Part shown: piece by piece, positions 9,635 through 19,687 of the stretch
Layout: each line of letters opens with the position of its first letter
Position numbering within the stretch: position 1 is the first letter of the stretch
DNA from: Gonapodya prolifera JEL478
Lineage: Eukaryota > Monoblepharomycota > Monoblepharidomycetes > Monoblepharidales > Gonapodyaceae
Direction: 5' to 3'
DNA length: 64,000 nucleotides
Assembly: GCA_001574975.1 (NCBI GenBank)
Contig: KQ965755.1
Coordinates: 336,425-400,424 of the forward strand
The notes under the pieces: model-generated
Databases searched by the model: none
The model's input: the letters and a program-made list of their open reading frames with translations, nothing else
Told to the model about the DNA's origin: nothing
Program-made: the position numbers and the translations under genes

Positions 9635-10984
9635 TCACGGATACTCGGGCACATCTGTGGGCATAGCGCCAGAGACCGTCAGTATTCCGGCTTTGTCCAA
9701 CCCCACCCCGTATTCACCACTCAGCGTCAACCCCCCATCCATGCAAATACTCTTCCCCGTAACATATCTCGCCTCGTCGCTCGCCAAGTACACGCACGCG
9801 TGCGCGACGTCCGACGGAAGCCCGACGAACCCAAGGGGAACGGTAGCGGCGGCGGTGGCGAAGGTTTCCATGGCGGGGGTGTGGATCCAGCCTGGTGGGG
9901 TATGTGGTAGAGGTGAGATGTGGTGTTGGGGGAGAGAATGGTGAAAGAAGGGAGAGGAGAGGGAAGAACGAGGGACGTACCGGGTTGGACGACGTTGCAC
10001 GTGATGTCCCTGTACTTCGTCAGCTCGGCAGCGAAGGATTTGGAAAGGCCCTCGACGGCGTGCTTTGAGGCGACGTAGATGCCAAGTGAGGGGGTCGCTG
10101 GTGCGTGGGAGGCGTGAAGCGAGATGTAGCGGGGGAATGATCAAGCGAAAAAGGAACGTACCAATGAATCCACTCGTGGAAGACATGAGAATGATCCTGC
10201 CCTTTTTATTCTTGACCATGGTCGGGAGGACGCTGACGGCAGTACGGTCGATTCGTCAAATCTCATTACCTCGGCTGGCTCTCGGAACTGTTGATAAACG
10301 CACCTCTTGACAGTCAAAAACACACCGCGCACGTTCACGGAAAAGACGTGGTCGAAGAAGTCCACGTCGGTGTCTTCGAGACGGCTCGTGGGGAAGATTC
10401 CTTTCATTGCCCCGAGGATCGTGGGTCACCGTCGTGAATTACCATTGGACTGTGAAGACACTCACCATGATTCGCCACGAGTATATCCACCGTACCCCAC
10501 ATCTCGAGAGCCTTTTGTGTGCCTGTGTCTATGTCTTTTTTCTTGCTTCATGCCGCGAGTCCGTTGATCAATTCCCCATGAGTCATATCTTCACGTCCCA
10601 GCTGTACCCACCCACACTCACGAACAGTCCAGAATATGCCGCCACGCCTCCATTGGCCTTTCTGCAATTTCCAATAAAAGGTGCGGAATAGGAATACGAT
10701 TTCATTCTTTCGCTGTGCGGGACGACGCGAGCACGTAGTCGAGCCCTCAAACTTACATTTCGTCCACAACCGCTTTCAAATCTGCTTCCGTCCTTGCCAT
10801 CACCGTGACTTTGGCTCCTGTACACCCCCAAACAGCAAAAACCATCGTCAGCCTCCCCATCATTACCATCACCACCCCCACCCCAGGCCAACCCACCCTG
10901 CCTCGCGAACTCCAGCGCGATCCCGCGTCCGATTCCCTTCCCCCCGCCTGTGACGATGGCGACTTTGTCGTGCAGGCGGGTCAT
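9635..10984 (-). CDS. Short-chain dehydrogenase/reductase (SDR)
   Basis: An NAD(P)-dependent oxidoreductase of the classical SDR type, substrate unknown. The ATG at 10984 opens MTRLHDKVAIVTGGGKGIGR, with the TGxxxGIG dinucleotide-binding motif. Later short exons give AKVTVMARTEADLKAVVDE, an exon ending MWGTVDILVANHG (NAG-like motif, here ANHG), MKGIFPTSRLEDTDVDFFDH with FSVNVRGVFLTVKR, GRIILMSSTSGFIG (catalytic serine region), LGIYVASKHAVEGLSKSFA (catalytic YxxxK) and a last exon with PLGFVGLPSDVAHA and YVTGKSICMDGGLTLSGEYG, the usual SDR C-terminus. About seven exons with GT-AG introns make a normal SDR length near 250-270 residues. It lies just upstream of the decayed ZZ gene on the same strand; its 3' half is duplicated at 6955-7410. 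Exon joins in the middle of the gene are approximate. Confidence 0.85.
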
Positions 10985-11110
10985 GGTGGCGCGATCGGTG
11001 TGAGGGAGTGGGGGGGGGGGGGGTGAACAAATAAATAGATATGTTTACTTGAGTGCAATGTATGCTTCATTTCGAAACAACGACAACCCCTGCCACACAC
11101 GTCCCAAACT

Positions 11111-13210
11111 CTACTCCACCCGCGGCTCCATCTCCAAACTCCTCTCCCACACCGCATCCTCCCTATCCACACCCGCCGCATATGCCTCCACAACACACCG
11201 CTGGACCTGCGGATCGGGCTCCACCTCCTTCTCGCCGTACCGCCGCATCTGGCACTGCAAGATCCCCGCCAAGATCCGCGCGTTAAGCACCCGTTTGGAG
11301 AAATTCACGTGCGCGCGGCCGACGACGACGACCGAGTCGGGGTTCCCGTCGTCCACGAACGTGAGCTCCGTGAGGTGCACGCCGAGGTAAGGGACCTTGG
11401 GGAGCGGCGCGGCAGAGAAGGCTTGTCGGTACAGAGAGTAGTTGGAGCGGGGAGATAGCGTGTCGGTCATGTCCTTGAGCCTGTCGCGGTGCTTTTCGCC
11501 AACGTGCCGCCACGTCCGCGCAAGGCGGGACACGGGAGCGGATTCGAGGGCGGATATGACAGCAAGGCACGAGTCGAAGTTGCGTAGGGCGAGGAGGGCC
11601 CCCGCGACGGCGATCCAGTGTTTGACGAGCCCCGCGCGTGTCGTTGGTGTGGAGGGTTCACCCACGCTCCCGCCAATGTAGAGCACGGAGGTGGCAACGG
11701 CGCGCGCGAGGCGGTTGAACCCGGCGACGGTAGCGCGGACGTTGGGAGCCGCAGTTTCTTTACCCTTTTTGGAGAAGCGCTGGTCCATGAGTTCCTCCCG
11801 GCGGATCAGGGAGAACAGCTTGTCCTGGATCAACGTGATCTGGCCAGCGAGTTTGGTTGGGTCGACTTGCGCAAATAGGGCGAGGGCTTTGTGTGGGACC
11901 GAGGTGGGGTCAAGCAAGACGGTGGGGAGCGAGGAGGCAGGGACGAGAGAGGGCGGGTCAGCGATGTGCCGCAGGTCCACCACGACGGCGCGCTGGCGGG
12001 CATGTACGCTCGCCACGGCTGTGTTCTCGCGTTCTCGGATCTGCGCGGATAGGTCTGCGGCCTTGCGGGCGATGGAGGACTCGGAAAGCGCTTCCTGCGC
12101 CAGGAACTGCTTGAGCCTGTCCAGGAGCGAGAAGGAGTCAGCAAAGTCTTTCCACGACGTCGCGACCCATACGCCGAGGACCGTCACGGCCCGGCGTCGC
12201 ATTTCAAGCTGGGTCACCCCCGAGGGTTCCGGCGGGGCTTCTTCGTACCGCCGGATCAGGAGCTCCAGAAGCACGTCGGGCTTGACGAACGACGGGTAGG
12301 TCGAGAAGAACGCCGAAGTGTATGCGGCGTCGGGGATCTGGTGGAGTGTCAGCCGTTCGACGAGTTTGAGCACCGTGGCGGAGCGGACGGGAGTTGTGGC
12401 GAATGGGTCTGTGGATGTGGGGGAGGTCGAGGGCAAGTCCCCGAGGGCGTGCGTGGAGACCCGGGGGCTGATGCCTGTGGGGCTCGGAAGAGGGGGAAGG
12501 TTGAGGAGGAAGGAGCTCCCACTTTCTCGTTTGGACTCTTTCCGGTCCGGCGGAAACTCTTTGTCGGTCGGAGATTCAGGCTTGGGTTGTCCCGCCGCTG
12601 GCTGTGCGAACCGGATGAGCTCGTCCGTGTCTGGAAGATCGAACGGGCCCATGGCGAGGGCCTCGCGGCGCGGTTGGGAGATTGCCTCGGGTTCCTCAAG
12701 AGACGGGGAAGGGGTGGCCGATGTGGATGTGAAGGGATCGGAAGTTTGGACATCATCTTCGAGCGCCGCAGATTTTGTGATGCGTTGTTGGGATTGGATT
12801 GATGTGAGCAGTTTGGACTTGTCGGGGGGAAGGTCAAGTGATGGCGCACCGGGGGACGGTGTGAAGTGTTTGTACGCTCTTGGTGATCCGAATCCAGATT
12901 CAGTTCGAGCAAAGAATGCAAAGTAGCATTGTTCGACATCGCATTGAGCCCCCCCGAACGGTTGATCAATCCAGTCTCTCGCGCACATCAAGTGGATCAA
13001 AACTTACAAGTACACTCCCACGCCCGTTCCAGCAATCACGATCCGGGGATGGCGCTTGCACCACTGCCCCACAACAATTGCGAGCACGACGCCTCCCGCT
13101 GCGATGAGGAATGGTCGCCGGAGTGCGAGGAGGATAAGGCGTGAGAGCAGGGTGGATTGCGAGGATGGGAGGTGGGAAGGGATGAGCTGGGGAGAGGTGG
13201 GCGTGGACAT
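11111..13210 (-). CDS. Ras guanine-nucleotide exchange factor with N-terminal membrane anchor
   Basis: Two exons (13210-13008 and 12878-11111) joined by a 129-nt GT-AG intron give 656 residues. Exon 1 encodes a short leader and two hydrophobic stretches (around PFLIAAGGVVLAIVVGQW and RIVIAGTGVGVYLAYKHF), so the protein should sit in a membrane by its N-terminus. A low-complexity region of about 170 residues follows, then a RasGEF N-terminal module (SATVLKLVERLTLHQIPDAA with LLELLIRRYEEAPPE) and a CDC25 catalytic domain: DPTKLAGQITLIQDKLFSLI, AGALLALRNFDSCLAVISAL, SAPVSRLARTWRHVGEK and VPYLGVHLTELTFVDDGNPD. It would load Ras-like GTPases with GTP at a membrane. The anchored N-terminus is unusual for the family. 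It ends 127 bp from the SDR start and is divergent from the gene at 13704. Confidence 0.88.
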
Positions 13211-13703
13211 GATGGAGTGTGGAGATGCGTGGTTGATGAGTTGGAAGGCGTAGGATGAGTGTAGGCTTGGGTGTGATCGTCGTCACTGTCGTCACTGATC
13301 AGCGAAGACAGTGCTCGTGACATTCTTCGCCTCTGATGCGAGCAAACCCACACGCATTCGATTTTAGGAGGGGCTGTACGACAATCTGGGTTCCATACAA
13401 TGCTTCCGTGCATTACATAACAGAATTACAGAAACGCCGTTGCAACTTCGAGATCTGGAAAAATCATTACAATGCACAATCAAGGACACTCTTGAATTCA
13501 ATCTTATTTCAAGCCATTTTTTCGCAGAATAAAGTTCTGCACAAATGTTTGTGGGACAACCGGACAACCCGCCACCAATCCGTTCTCACGTTGCTAAGGC
13601 GGGGTGCCTCCAACTGAGGGCTTAGACAACTGACAATTGCACCCGCCGGGTCACATAAAAATCAAGGCGAACCGCTCCAAAACAGCGAAACGAGAAAGAC
13701 GCC
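13211..13703. other. Divergent intergenic region
   Basis: This 493-bp stretch separates the RasGEF start from the small gene at 13704. I see no coding sequence or repeat; it must contain both promoters. Confidence 0.5.
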
Positions 13704-14120
13704 ATGACAGTTGCTGATCTCATGAAGAAGGTGTTCACGGACTCAACCCCGAAGTACATTCCCAATCGTGCAGGTCTCCGTTTCCACGACCGGCGCGTTG
13801 AGGCTTGAACTCAAGCACCTCAACGCCTATATCTTTACACCCCATTCAGTGCCCCAAAACCCCGCGCCGTCGTCACCCAAGTCACGATCGGCCGGACCCG
13901 GGACCTCATTGACGCCAAATACTACTACGTCTCCACCACCATTTCGCCCCCCGTGACGTTCAAATTCCGCGGCCCGGCGCCCGTGGAAGAGTGCGTCGCC
14001 TTTGTGGTGGAGCAGATGGGCAAGAGGGGTATTTCTGTGCCCAAGGAGGTGGTGGACAAGATGATGGTGGATGATGAGATGGCGACGGACGCGAATGTCG
14101 ATAGGGACGTGCCGATTTGA
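13704..14120 (+). CDS. Small conserved protein of unknown function
   Basis: One reading frame runs from MTVADLMKKVFTDSTPKYIP at 13704 to a TGA at 14118, interrupted only by a TGA at 13806-13808 (codon 35). A 42-nt stretch beginning GTCTCC and ending CAAG (13774-13815) would keep frame and remove this stop if spliced, but it is short and has a weak donor. The remainder is protein-like: RAVVTQVTIGRTRDLIDAKY, VSTTISPPVTFKFRGPAPVE, CVAFVVEQMGKRGISVPKEV. I do not recognise the family. The start and end are echoed in the relic at 14-206, which supports this ATG and this C-terminus as real. Either a tiny intron or a nonsense mutation explains the stop. Confidence 0.5.
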
Positions 14121-14391
14121 ATTGAATTGAGACGGGGCGAGGTTGACGATATGGTGCGCGTGGGGTTTGGGCAGAGTCCATGAGACTTTCGTCGTTCAAG
14201 TTGTTCTCCAGGACGATGGCACAACTCGCGATGGGGAATAAAAGGGGGGATGCCGTACGTTCCGAGTACACTTCGTTGATTTTACCCGAATGAATACAGG
14301 TTGCTTAAATACTGAGAATATTGCCTACAATAAACCTAAGATTGAACCCAGGTATAAGTCTGTAGTTGATCTATCAGCGCGCAGTGCGCGT
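14121..14391. other. Intergenic region
   Basis: Between the small gene and the MYND relic; no coding signal seen. Confidence 0.4.
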
Positions 14392-14601
14392 TCAGTTTGC
14401 TGGTGCCACCTGGTCCATTGTAAAATCATCAATGTTCCAAAAATCTTCCCGACAAATTGTCTTGTGTCGCGACCAGTGAGCTTTTGGACAGGTCGCATCA
14501 CAGTACATTTGCCAGCCTGCACCTTGACGCAACTTGAGGTGACCAATATTAAAAGTACACTGCATTGATTGTACGCGAATACATAGTACAAACACATACA
14601 T
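14392..14601 (-). pseudogene. Degenerate MYND zinc-finger fragment
   Basis: The minus strand contains LKLRQGAGWQMYCDATCPKA followed by HWSRHKTICR, the second half of a MYND finger (YCxxxCxxxxWxxHKxxC), then a short tail DFWNIDDFTMDQVAPAN before a stop. The first half of the finger is degenerate: where MYND fingers have a CxxC (expected CAGC), this has GAGW. Nothing upstream restores the missing cysteines or supplies a longer protein. It looks like a remnant of a MYND-domain gene of the sort expanded in chytrids. Confidence 0.5.
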
Positions 14602-15348
14602 AATTCATAATGATACTTCCTGCTCCTAAAAAGTCCTCACAACGCGCAATGCACGAAACGTCCGTCTACTGTTCCGATCCAAAACTTTGCACTTCGCAGT
14701 TCGCCCTTTGGCCTTTCCTCTCCCCTCCTCCAATGCAGCTAATGTCGACACACCGCAGGCTGCGGTGGCGCTCGGCAACTGGCAACTTGCTCCTTTCAAC
14801 CCTCACCTCCTCACCTCCCACCCGGCCCATCCGCCGCCAACGCCACTAGTGGCACCTGTTCCTCTTCCGTTCCCTCGTCCGCTTCTGCTCGGTGTACGCG
14901 GCGATGTACTGCCTCCATTGCTGGCGGTGCGGGGATTTTGGTGGGTACGATGGGCATGTACTGGGGGTTTGGGGCATGGTGGTGAGGTAGGGTGGAAGCG
15001 GAATTCGAAGTGGAAGCGTGGTGTTTGCGGAATGCAGAGCGGTATGATTTGTACCTGTGTCATGGAGTGGGGTGTGCGAGGGTGAGGTGAAATCAAGTAG
15101 AGTAGACCGAAAGCAAAAGCGCTGCCAAATTCAAGTCCAGATTGGTAACTGGCGCACCGGCGCATCCATGGGCATGCGCAATAGGCGCCTCCGCCCTCCA
15201 GCCAATCCATCACAAAGGACAGCGGACACAGAAGCAAAGTCCCGGAGTACATCGGTGCGTCCATCCCCGTCCAGTCGCACTCGGTCCATTCTATTTCGGA
15301 CCCATCCTCAGCGAATCACACTCCCCCCCCCCCCCTTGCCCCCAACAC
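14602..15348. other. Unassigned low-complexity spacer
   Basis: Mostly C/T-rich on the plus strand, with homopolymer C near 15320. A minus-strand piece around 14850-14990 reads QQWRQYIAAYTEQKRTRERK and could be an exon of an unrecognised gene, but no start or splice pattern supports it. Confidence 0.3.
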
Positions 15349-16762
15349 TCACGCCGCCCACGTCCACACCACATTCAACCCCGTCATCGCCAGCACGCTC
15401 ACACACACCGACACCAAGAACAGCGGGGCCGCCACTCCCGCTCCACTTCCCTGCCTCCACAGGTCCTTAAAAAAGGGGCCAACCCCACCCGAGGTGGTGA
15501 GGCAGTGGTACAGGACGTAGGGGGCGAGCCAGGTGCGGAAGAGGAGGAAGGCGATGAAGCGAGTTAGGAGGAGGGTGAGGGGGGCGGGTGGGGGTTGGAG
15601 GGGGGTGGGGGGTGGGTAGGACGTGGAGGTGGAGGAGTCGGTGACGAGGAGGGGTGCGGTGTCGGTGTCAAGAGAGGGCGTGTTTTTGGGAGACGCCGAC
15701 GACGGAAGTTCCGATGTGGAAGTGCCCGTGTGAGTGTACTTGCGCACTGTCTGGTAATACCACACGCTATTGTGCGCGATGGCCGTCAGTTCGCAGGGTG
15801 ACCAGACCAGACCCAGGAACGACAGAGTGCGGGATGAGGAGAGGTAGAGAAGGGCGTGTGTCCCGACCTGAAATGGTTGGAGTTAGTCCCGGGAATACAA
15901 GCTTGTATTTCAGATCCAGCAGACTCTTCGGTCAGCGCAAACGCGCTTGGTCCTCGATGCACGCTCCGCAAAGCACTCGCCTCTAGCGGACGGCCTCTGT
16001 CAGCGCTTAGCAGAAATTAGGCCTCTTGCTCGCACCGCGTGAGTATGCCGCTCCAAGGTGTATTCGCCTCCGTCCAGTATATTTGCTCTACCACGAGAGT
16101 ACTCCGCTTCGCGGTGCATTCGCCTCCGGTGGACAGCCTCGGTCGGCATTGTCGCGTCTAGGCCTCGGGTCTCGCACCTCCGGCCTTATTGCCTCCGACA
16201 GTCGAGGTGACCTTCGCCCCACTCGACCGGCACGGACGACTCAACTCACCACACCGTGATGAATCCAAAACGTCCAATGCGACCCGCTCACCCACATGGT
16301 GATCAAATCGTACATCTGGTACCCGAGAATCGCCTGGACCATGCCATCATGGGCCTCCACCGTGGTAAACGGCGCCAACGGCCTCTGCCAAAAGCTCGCA
16401 CCGGGCCCTGCAACGCCCGGCCGAGGCACAAAAGGGCCCAGTAGCGTGTCCGCGGTGGAATAGGCGGGCGGGTGAGAGAAGAAGACGATCGAGGTGCCGA
16501 CGACGGCCGTGACGACCGCGTTTGTTGTCGAGCATATCTTCTCTGCAAAGTCGATCCTGTCGGACCGCGACACGTTGCGATCGAGCCACGCGCGGGATCG
16601 GTTGGTGAGGCGCGGGAGGACGACGTGGAAGAGGATTCTGTCAGCTNTGAGGTGGAGAAGGGCGTAGAGGACGGACAGCGACAGCGAGCGGGCGAGGATC
16701 GGGAGGAGCGGGAGTGGGAGTGGGAGCGACGAGGGATCGATCGCGGGGTCGTGCGTGGCCAT
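15349..16762 (-). CDS. TLC-domain multipass membrane protein
   Basis: Two exons: 16762-16250 and 15867-15349, joined by a 382-nt intron with GTGAGT and CAG ends, in phase 0. Exon 1 opens MATHDPAIDPSSLPLPLPLL and contains FAEKICSTTNAVVTAVVGTS, ILGYQMYDLITMWVSG and HWTFWIHHGV, the conserved first half of TLC domains. Exon 2 continues VGTHALLYLSSSRTLSFLGL, SPCELTAIAHNSVWYYQ, an insert rich in S, T and P, then LLTRFIAFLLFRTWLAPYVL and a last hydrophobic helix. The pattern of helices fits TLCD-type proteins (lipid or membrane homeostasis) rather than ceramide synthase, since no Lag1 motif is seen. One base at 16647 is an unresolved N within codon 40 or so. The intron is unusually long and holds a diverged repeat. 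Confidence 0.75.
15955..16195. repeat. Diverged tandem repeat within the TLC-gene intron
   Basis: Segments starting at 15963 (CTCCGCAAAGCACTCGCCTC) and near 16107 (CTCCGCTTCGCGGTGCATTC) align over about 75 bp, sharing CGGACGGCCTC/GGACAGCCTC, TAGGCCTC and TCTCGCACC-like blocks; a partial copy lies between at about 16050. This makes two full and one partial unit in the intron. Confidence 0.55.
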
Positions 16763-17504
16763 GGGAGTGCGTGGAGCGTGGATGTGTGGCGGATGTCCGC
16801 GTGGCAGGAACAGGTTTTTCTACGGTGGGTTAACTGAGTTTACGCCCTGCGACCTGAATTTTGCTTCCGGCCTTTTGTCAGAAAAACCTGCCGGGTGTTC
16901 AGGGAATACCCACGCTTGGCAGAAGTGGCGTGATGTTGATGCGGAAGGTACTCAAGCTTGTCGACAGTCCCAGTGTGGAGGAGTGTAAACGCACGAGCTG
17001 GGAATTGAATATATACGGCTGTTGCCACACCCACGGCGACAACCGACATTCTCCGCGCACCGCAAAACAAGCACGGCTGGGACTAAGTGCCCGTACCGTA
17101 AAAAGGTCTTCCGTTTCTCGCTTTGTCCACCAGACAAAAGCTCCTCTTCGTCCGTTCCGTCTTCAGCGCCTGCCCCCCAATCTAAAATCCATTTGCACAT
17201 ACTGTCTACAGGACGAGTGCGCTACATATTGGACGCGGCTCTGACAGCTTTGCACCTCCTTTTTTGTGTGTTTTGTTTTCGTTCAGACTAGTAGGAACTT
17301 GTCAATACTAGTTCTTCTCCCTCCTTCAAACTTTTTGGAACATTGCGTGCATGCGCTTACTACACGGTACGTTCTGCAAGGTGTTCAGTGTTGGGGTGAA
17401 ACGTGCTCCTGCAGGCCGTAATTTATTGGACGTTGCAGTTTGAGTTTGAATGAAATTTAAAATGTGATTGCTTTCGCCACACATCGCCACCGCTTTGCTG
17501 CCAC
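16763..17504. other. Intergenic region, nothing recognised
   Basis: Between the TLC-gene start and the 3' end of the TPR gene. No reading frame resembles a known protein, and no repeat is evident. Confidence 0.4.
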
Positions 17505-19577
17505 TCATCTACCAGTCGCTCCGCTCTCTCCCATGGCTGCACGCACACCGTCCCCTTCCTCCCTCTCCCTCCTCCTCCTCGCCTCCCTGGCAGCCTCCTT
17601 GGCCCTAATCCGCGCCATCCCCGCCTTTGCGTACTCCTCCACGCCGACAAGTCCGTGGGTCTTGGCGTGCGAGATCGAGCGGAGGTAGAAGGAGCGGGCA
17701 GTGGGGTAGTCGGTTTGAGACTTGAGTGAGGGACCGTGGGGTGAGAGGACGATGCAAATCAAAAGCACGAGATAACAGGGTACACCCAACTCACCTCATA
17801 CAACGTCCCCAAATTCCCCAACGCCGTGCCCACAACCTCCTCGCACTTGTGCTTTCCCTTGCGCTCGTCTGCGCGTTCCCACCCCCGTCGCGTCCACTCC
17901 ACCGCTCGTGCCCACCACTCAGATACCTCGGCCTTCCCCTGACTCTGTCCACCCTTTCCACCTGCGCCGGCACGATCTATCCCATCCGCGACTTCGCCCA
18001 ACGCGAGCATCAACCAGGCCTGTCTGCACACTTCATCCCCTTCCTCCCCAACCGCATGCGTTCCCTCGTCTGCCCGATACATCTCTGAAATCCTCAACGC
18101 ATGCATCATCGTCGCGTACCCAACATCCAACTGCCGCGGAGACACGTCCCACGCATACAGCATCGCGGCGGATTCGAGAACGAGGGAAAGTTGGTGCGGG
18201 GTCGACCAGGGGGGGACGAGGCGCTCGGGTGGGACGTTGTAAGCCATGGGCGTGGGTTTGGAGGTGGGGTTTGGGGTGGGGGTGGAGGTGGATGACGTGG
18301 AAGGTGGGTGTGAGGAGGGAGGGATTGGCGATGACGAAGTGGTGGAGGCTGCGGTGGGCGGACCAACCGGTACACCACCGGCCTCTCCACCCCCCTCCGC
18401 CGCCCAAACCATAACCGGCATCGCCATTTTACCCTTCCCTCTCTCTCCCTCGCCAGCACCCTCGCCCTCCCCGCCACCGCCCGTCATCTCAACACCCGTC
18501 TGCGCACCAAGCAACGTCCGCACGGCCCACCCGATGTACCGTTCAGCTTTTTCGATCTCCGGCACTCTTCTGGCTGCATCGCGGTCGGTGTCCATTGTTT
18601 TTCGACCTGCCACGTCCGCGGTCATCCTCCCACTCCCACTTCCAACACCACTCCCCCCCACTTCCCCCACCTTCCCCGCCTTCGCCGTAGCTATCCGACA
18701 CAACTCCGAAATCTTCACCGCCACACCCACCGCCTTCCTCATCCTGCTCTCATACGGCTCCGTCACACCCACATATGCCTCCTCCCAGAAAACCCCCTTT
18801 GTCGTATTCGGAGTCCTGGGAGCCGGGTCATGCTCGGACTGAACGACCAACGCGTCCCACACAGCTTCATACACCGTAATAGCGCGCGCAGGTTTCCCGA
18901 GCTGCTCGTACAATGCGCCGAGCTGCAGGAGGACGCCTGTGACTTCGGGGGATGTGGGGGAGTAGTGGGCGGTGAGGAGGGCGTGGTGGGCGGCGCGGTA
19001 GTGCTGGGGGTGGGATTCGACAGACATCAACACGAGGGAGAGAAAGGTGGGACGGAAAGGGGAAAAGGAAAGGGACGTACCCGAATGGCAAGCTGTGGGT
19101 CGGAGGAGTACTTGTGGTACAGCACGGCCTTGCGGAGTGCGCTTCGGGCTGTGGGATGGCACCGAACGTCATGTCTATAATCAGCACTAGTGGCCGCCTC
19201 CAACCGAGAGTTACGACGAGAACCCACCTTCGGGCGGAAACCTAAACACACACACACACGTGGCGTCAATAAATCCAACCGTCGTTTGCTGCGACCTTTC
19301 TTCACCTCCGATTCGCTCCAAAGAAGTACTCCCACCCCACACCCACCGCGACGAGGAGGAGGACGGGGACGTAGATCGCAGGGCGTAGGAAGCGGCGTGA
19401 GGGTGGAGGGCTGTAGGTGCTGCTCCACCCGAATGTGTGGGCGTTGCGGTGGTTGAATGGTGGAATAGAAGAGATCGCGGTGGTGGGGGGGTGTCGAGTC
19501 GAGGGAGAGGGCAGCGAGAGGCGGGAGAGTAGCGCGGTGCTTCTCCGCGCCAGAGCGTGGACCGGTAGGCCCCGCAT
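17505..19577 (-). CDS. Mitochondrial-type TPR protein (Mgr3-like)
   Basis: The ATG at 19577 opens MRGLPVHALARRSTALLSRL, an arginine-rich presequence-like leader, and exon 1 ends after a single membrane helix (AIYVPVLLLVAVGVGWEYFF). A short exon with RSALRKAVLYHKYSSDPQLA is followed by YRAAHHALLTAHYSPTSPEV and GALYEQLGKPARAITVYEAV, clear tetratricopeptide helices, then ISELCRIATAKAGK, a glycine- and serine/proline-rich insert, and further helices (LVLESAAMLYAWDVS, TMMHALRISEMYRADEG, EEVVGTALGNLGTLYE). The last exon has YPTARSFYLRSISHAKTHGL and AKAGMARIRAKEAAREARR, ending at 17505. A single N-terminal helix with TPRs behind a presequence matches the yeast i-AAA adaptor Mgr3 and relatives. Intron positions in the 5' third are approximate. 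Confidence 0.65.
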
Positions 19578-19687
19578 TGCCCTCGATTTCGATTCGCTGC
19601 AGACTTTTGAAGTTGCCTAGCTGCTTTGGTCAAACTTCCACCCCCGAAAATCTCCAATCTCCGCCATTCCACCATCCCAACCCCACG
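19578..19687. promoter_or_regulatory. Short divergent promoter region
   Basis: Only 110 bp separate the divergent ATGs of the TPR gene (19577) and the hydrolase gene (19688), so the two must share regulatory sequence. Confidence 0.6.

Noticed and set aside
11430-12930. Plus-strand open frames of up to 200 codons across the RasGEF gene
   Set aside because: They mirror the RasGEF coding strand and show no domain; rejected as shadows.
17800-19150. Long open frames on the plus strand opposite the TPR gene
   Set aside because: They are GC-rich shadows of the minus-strand gene, low-complexity and without domain-like content.
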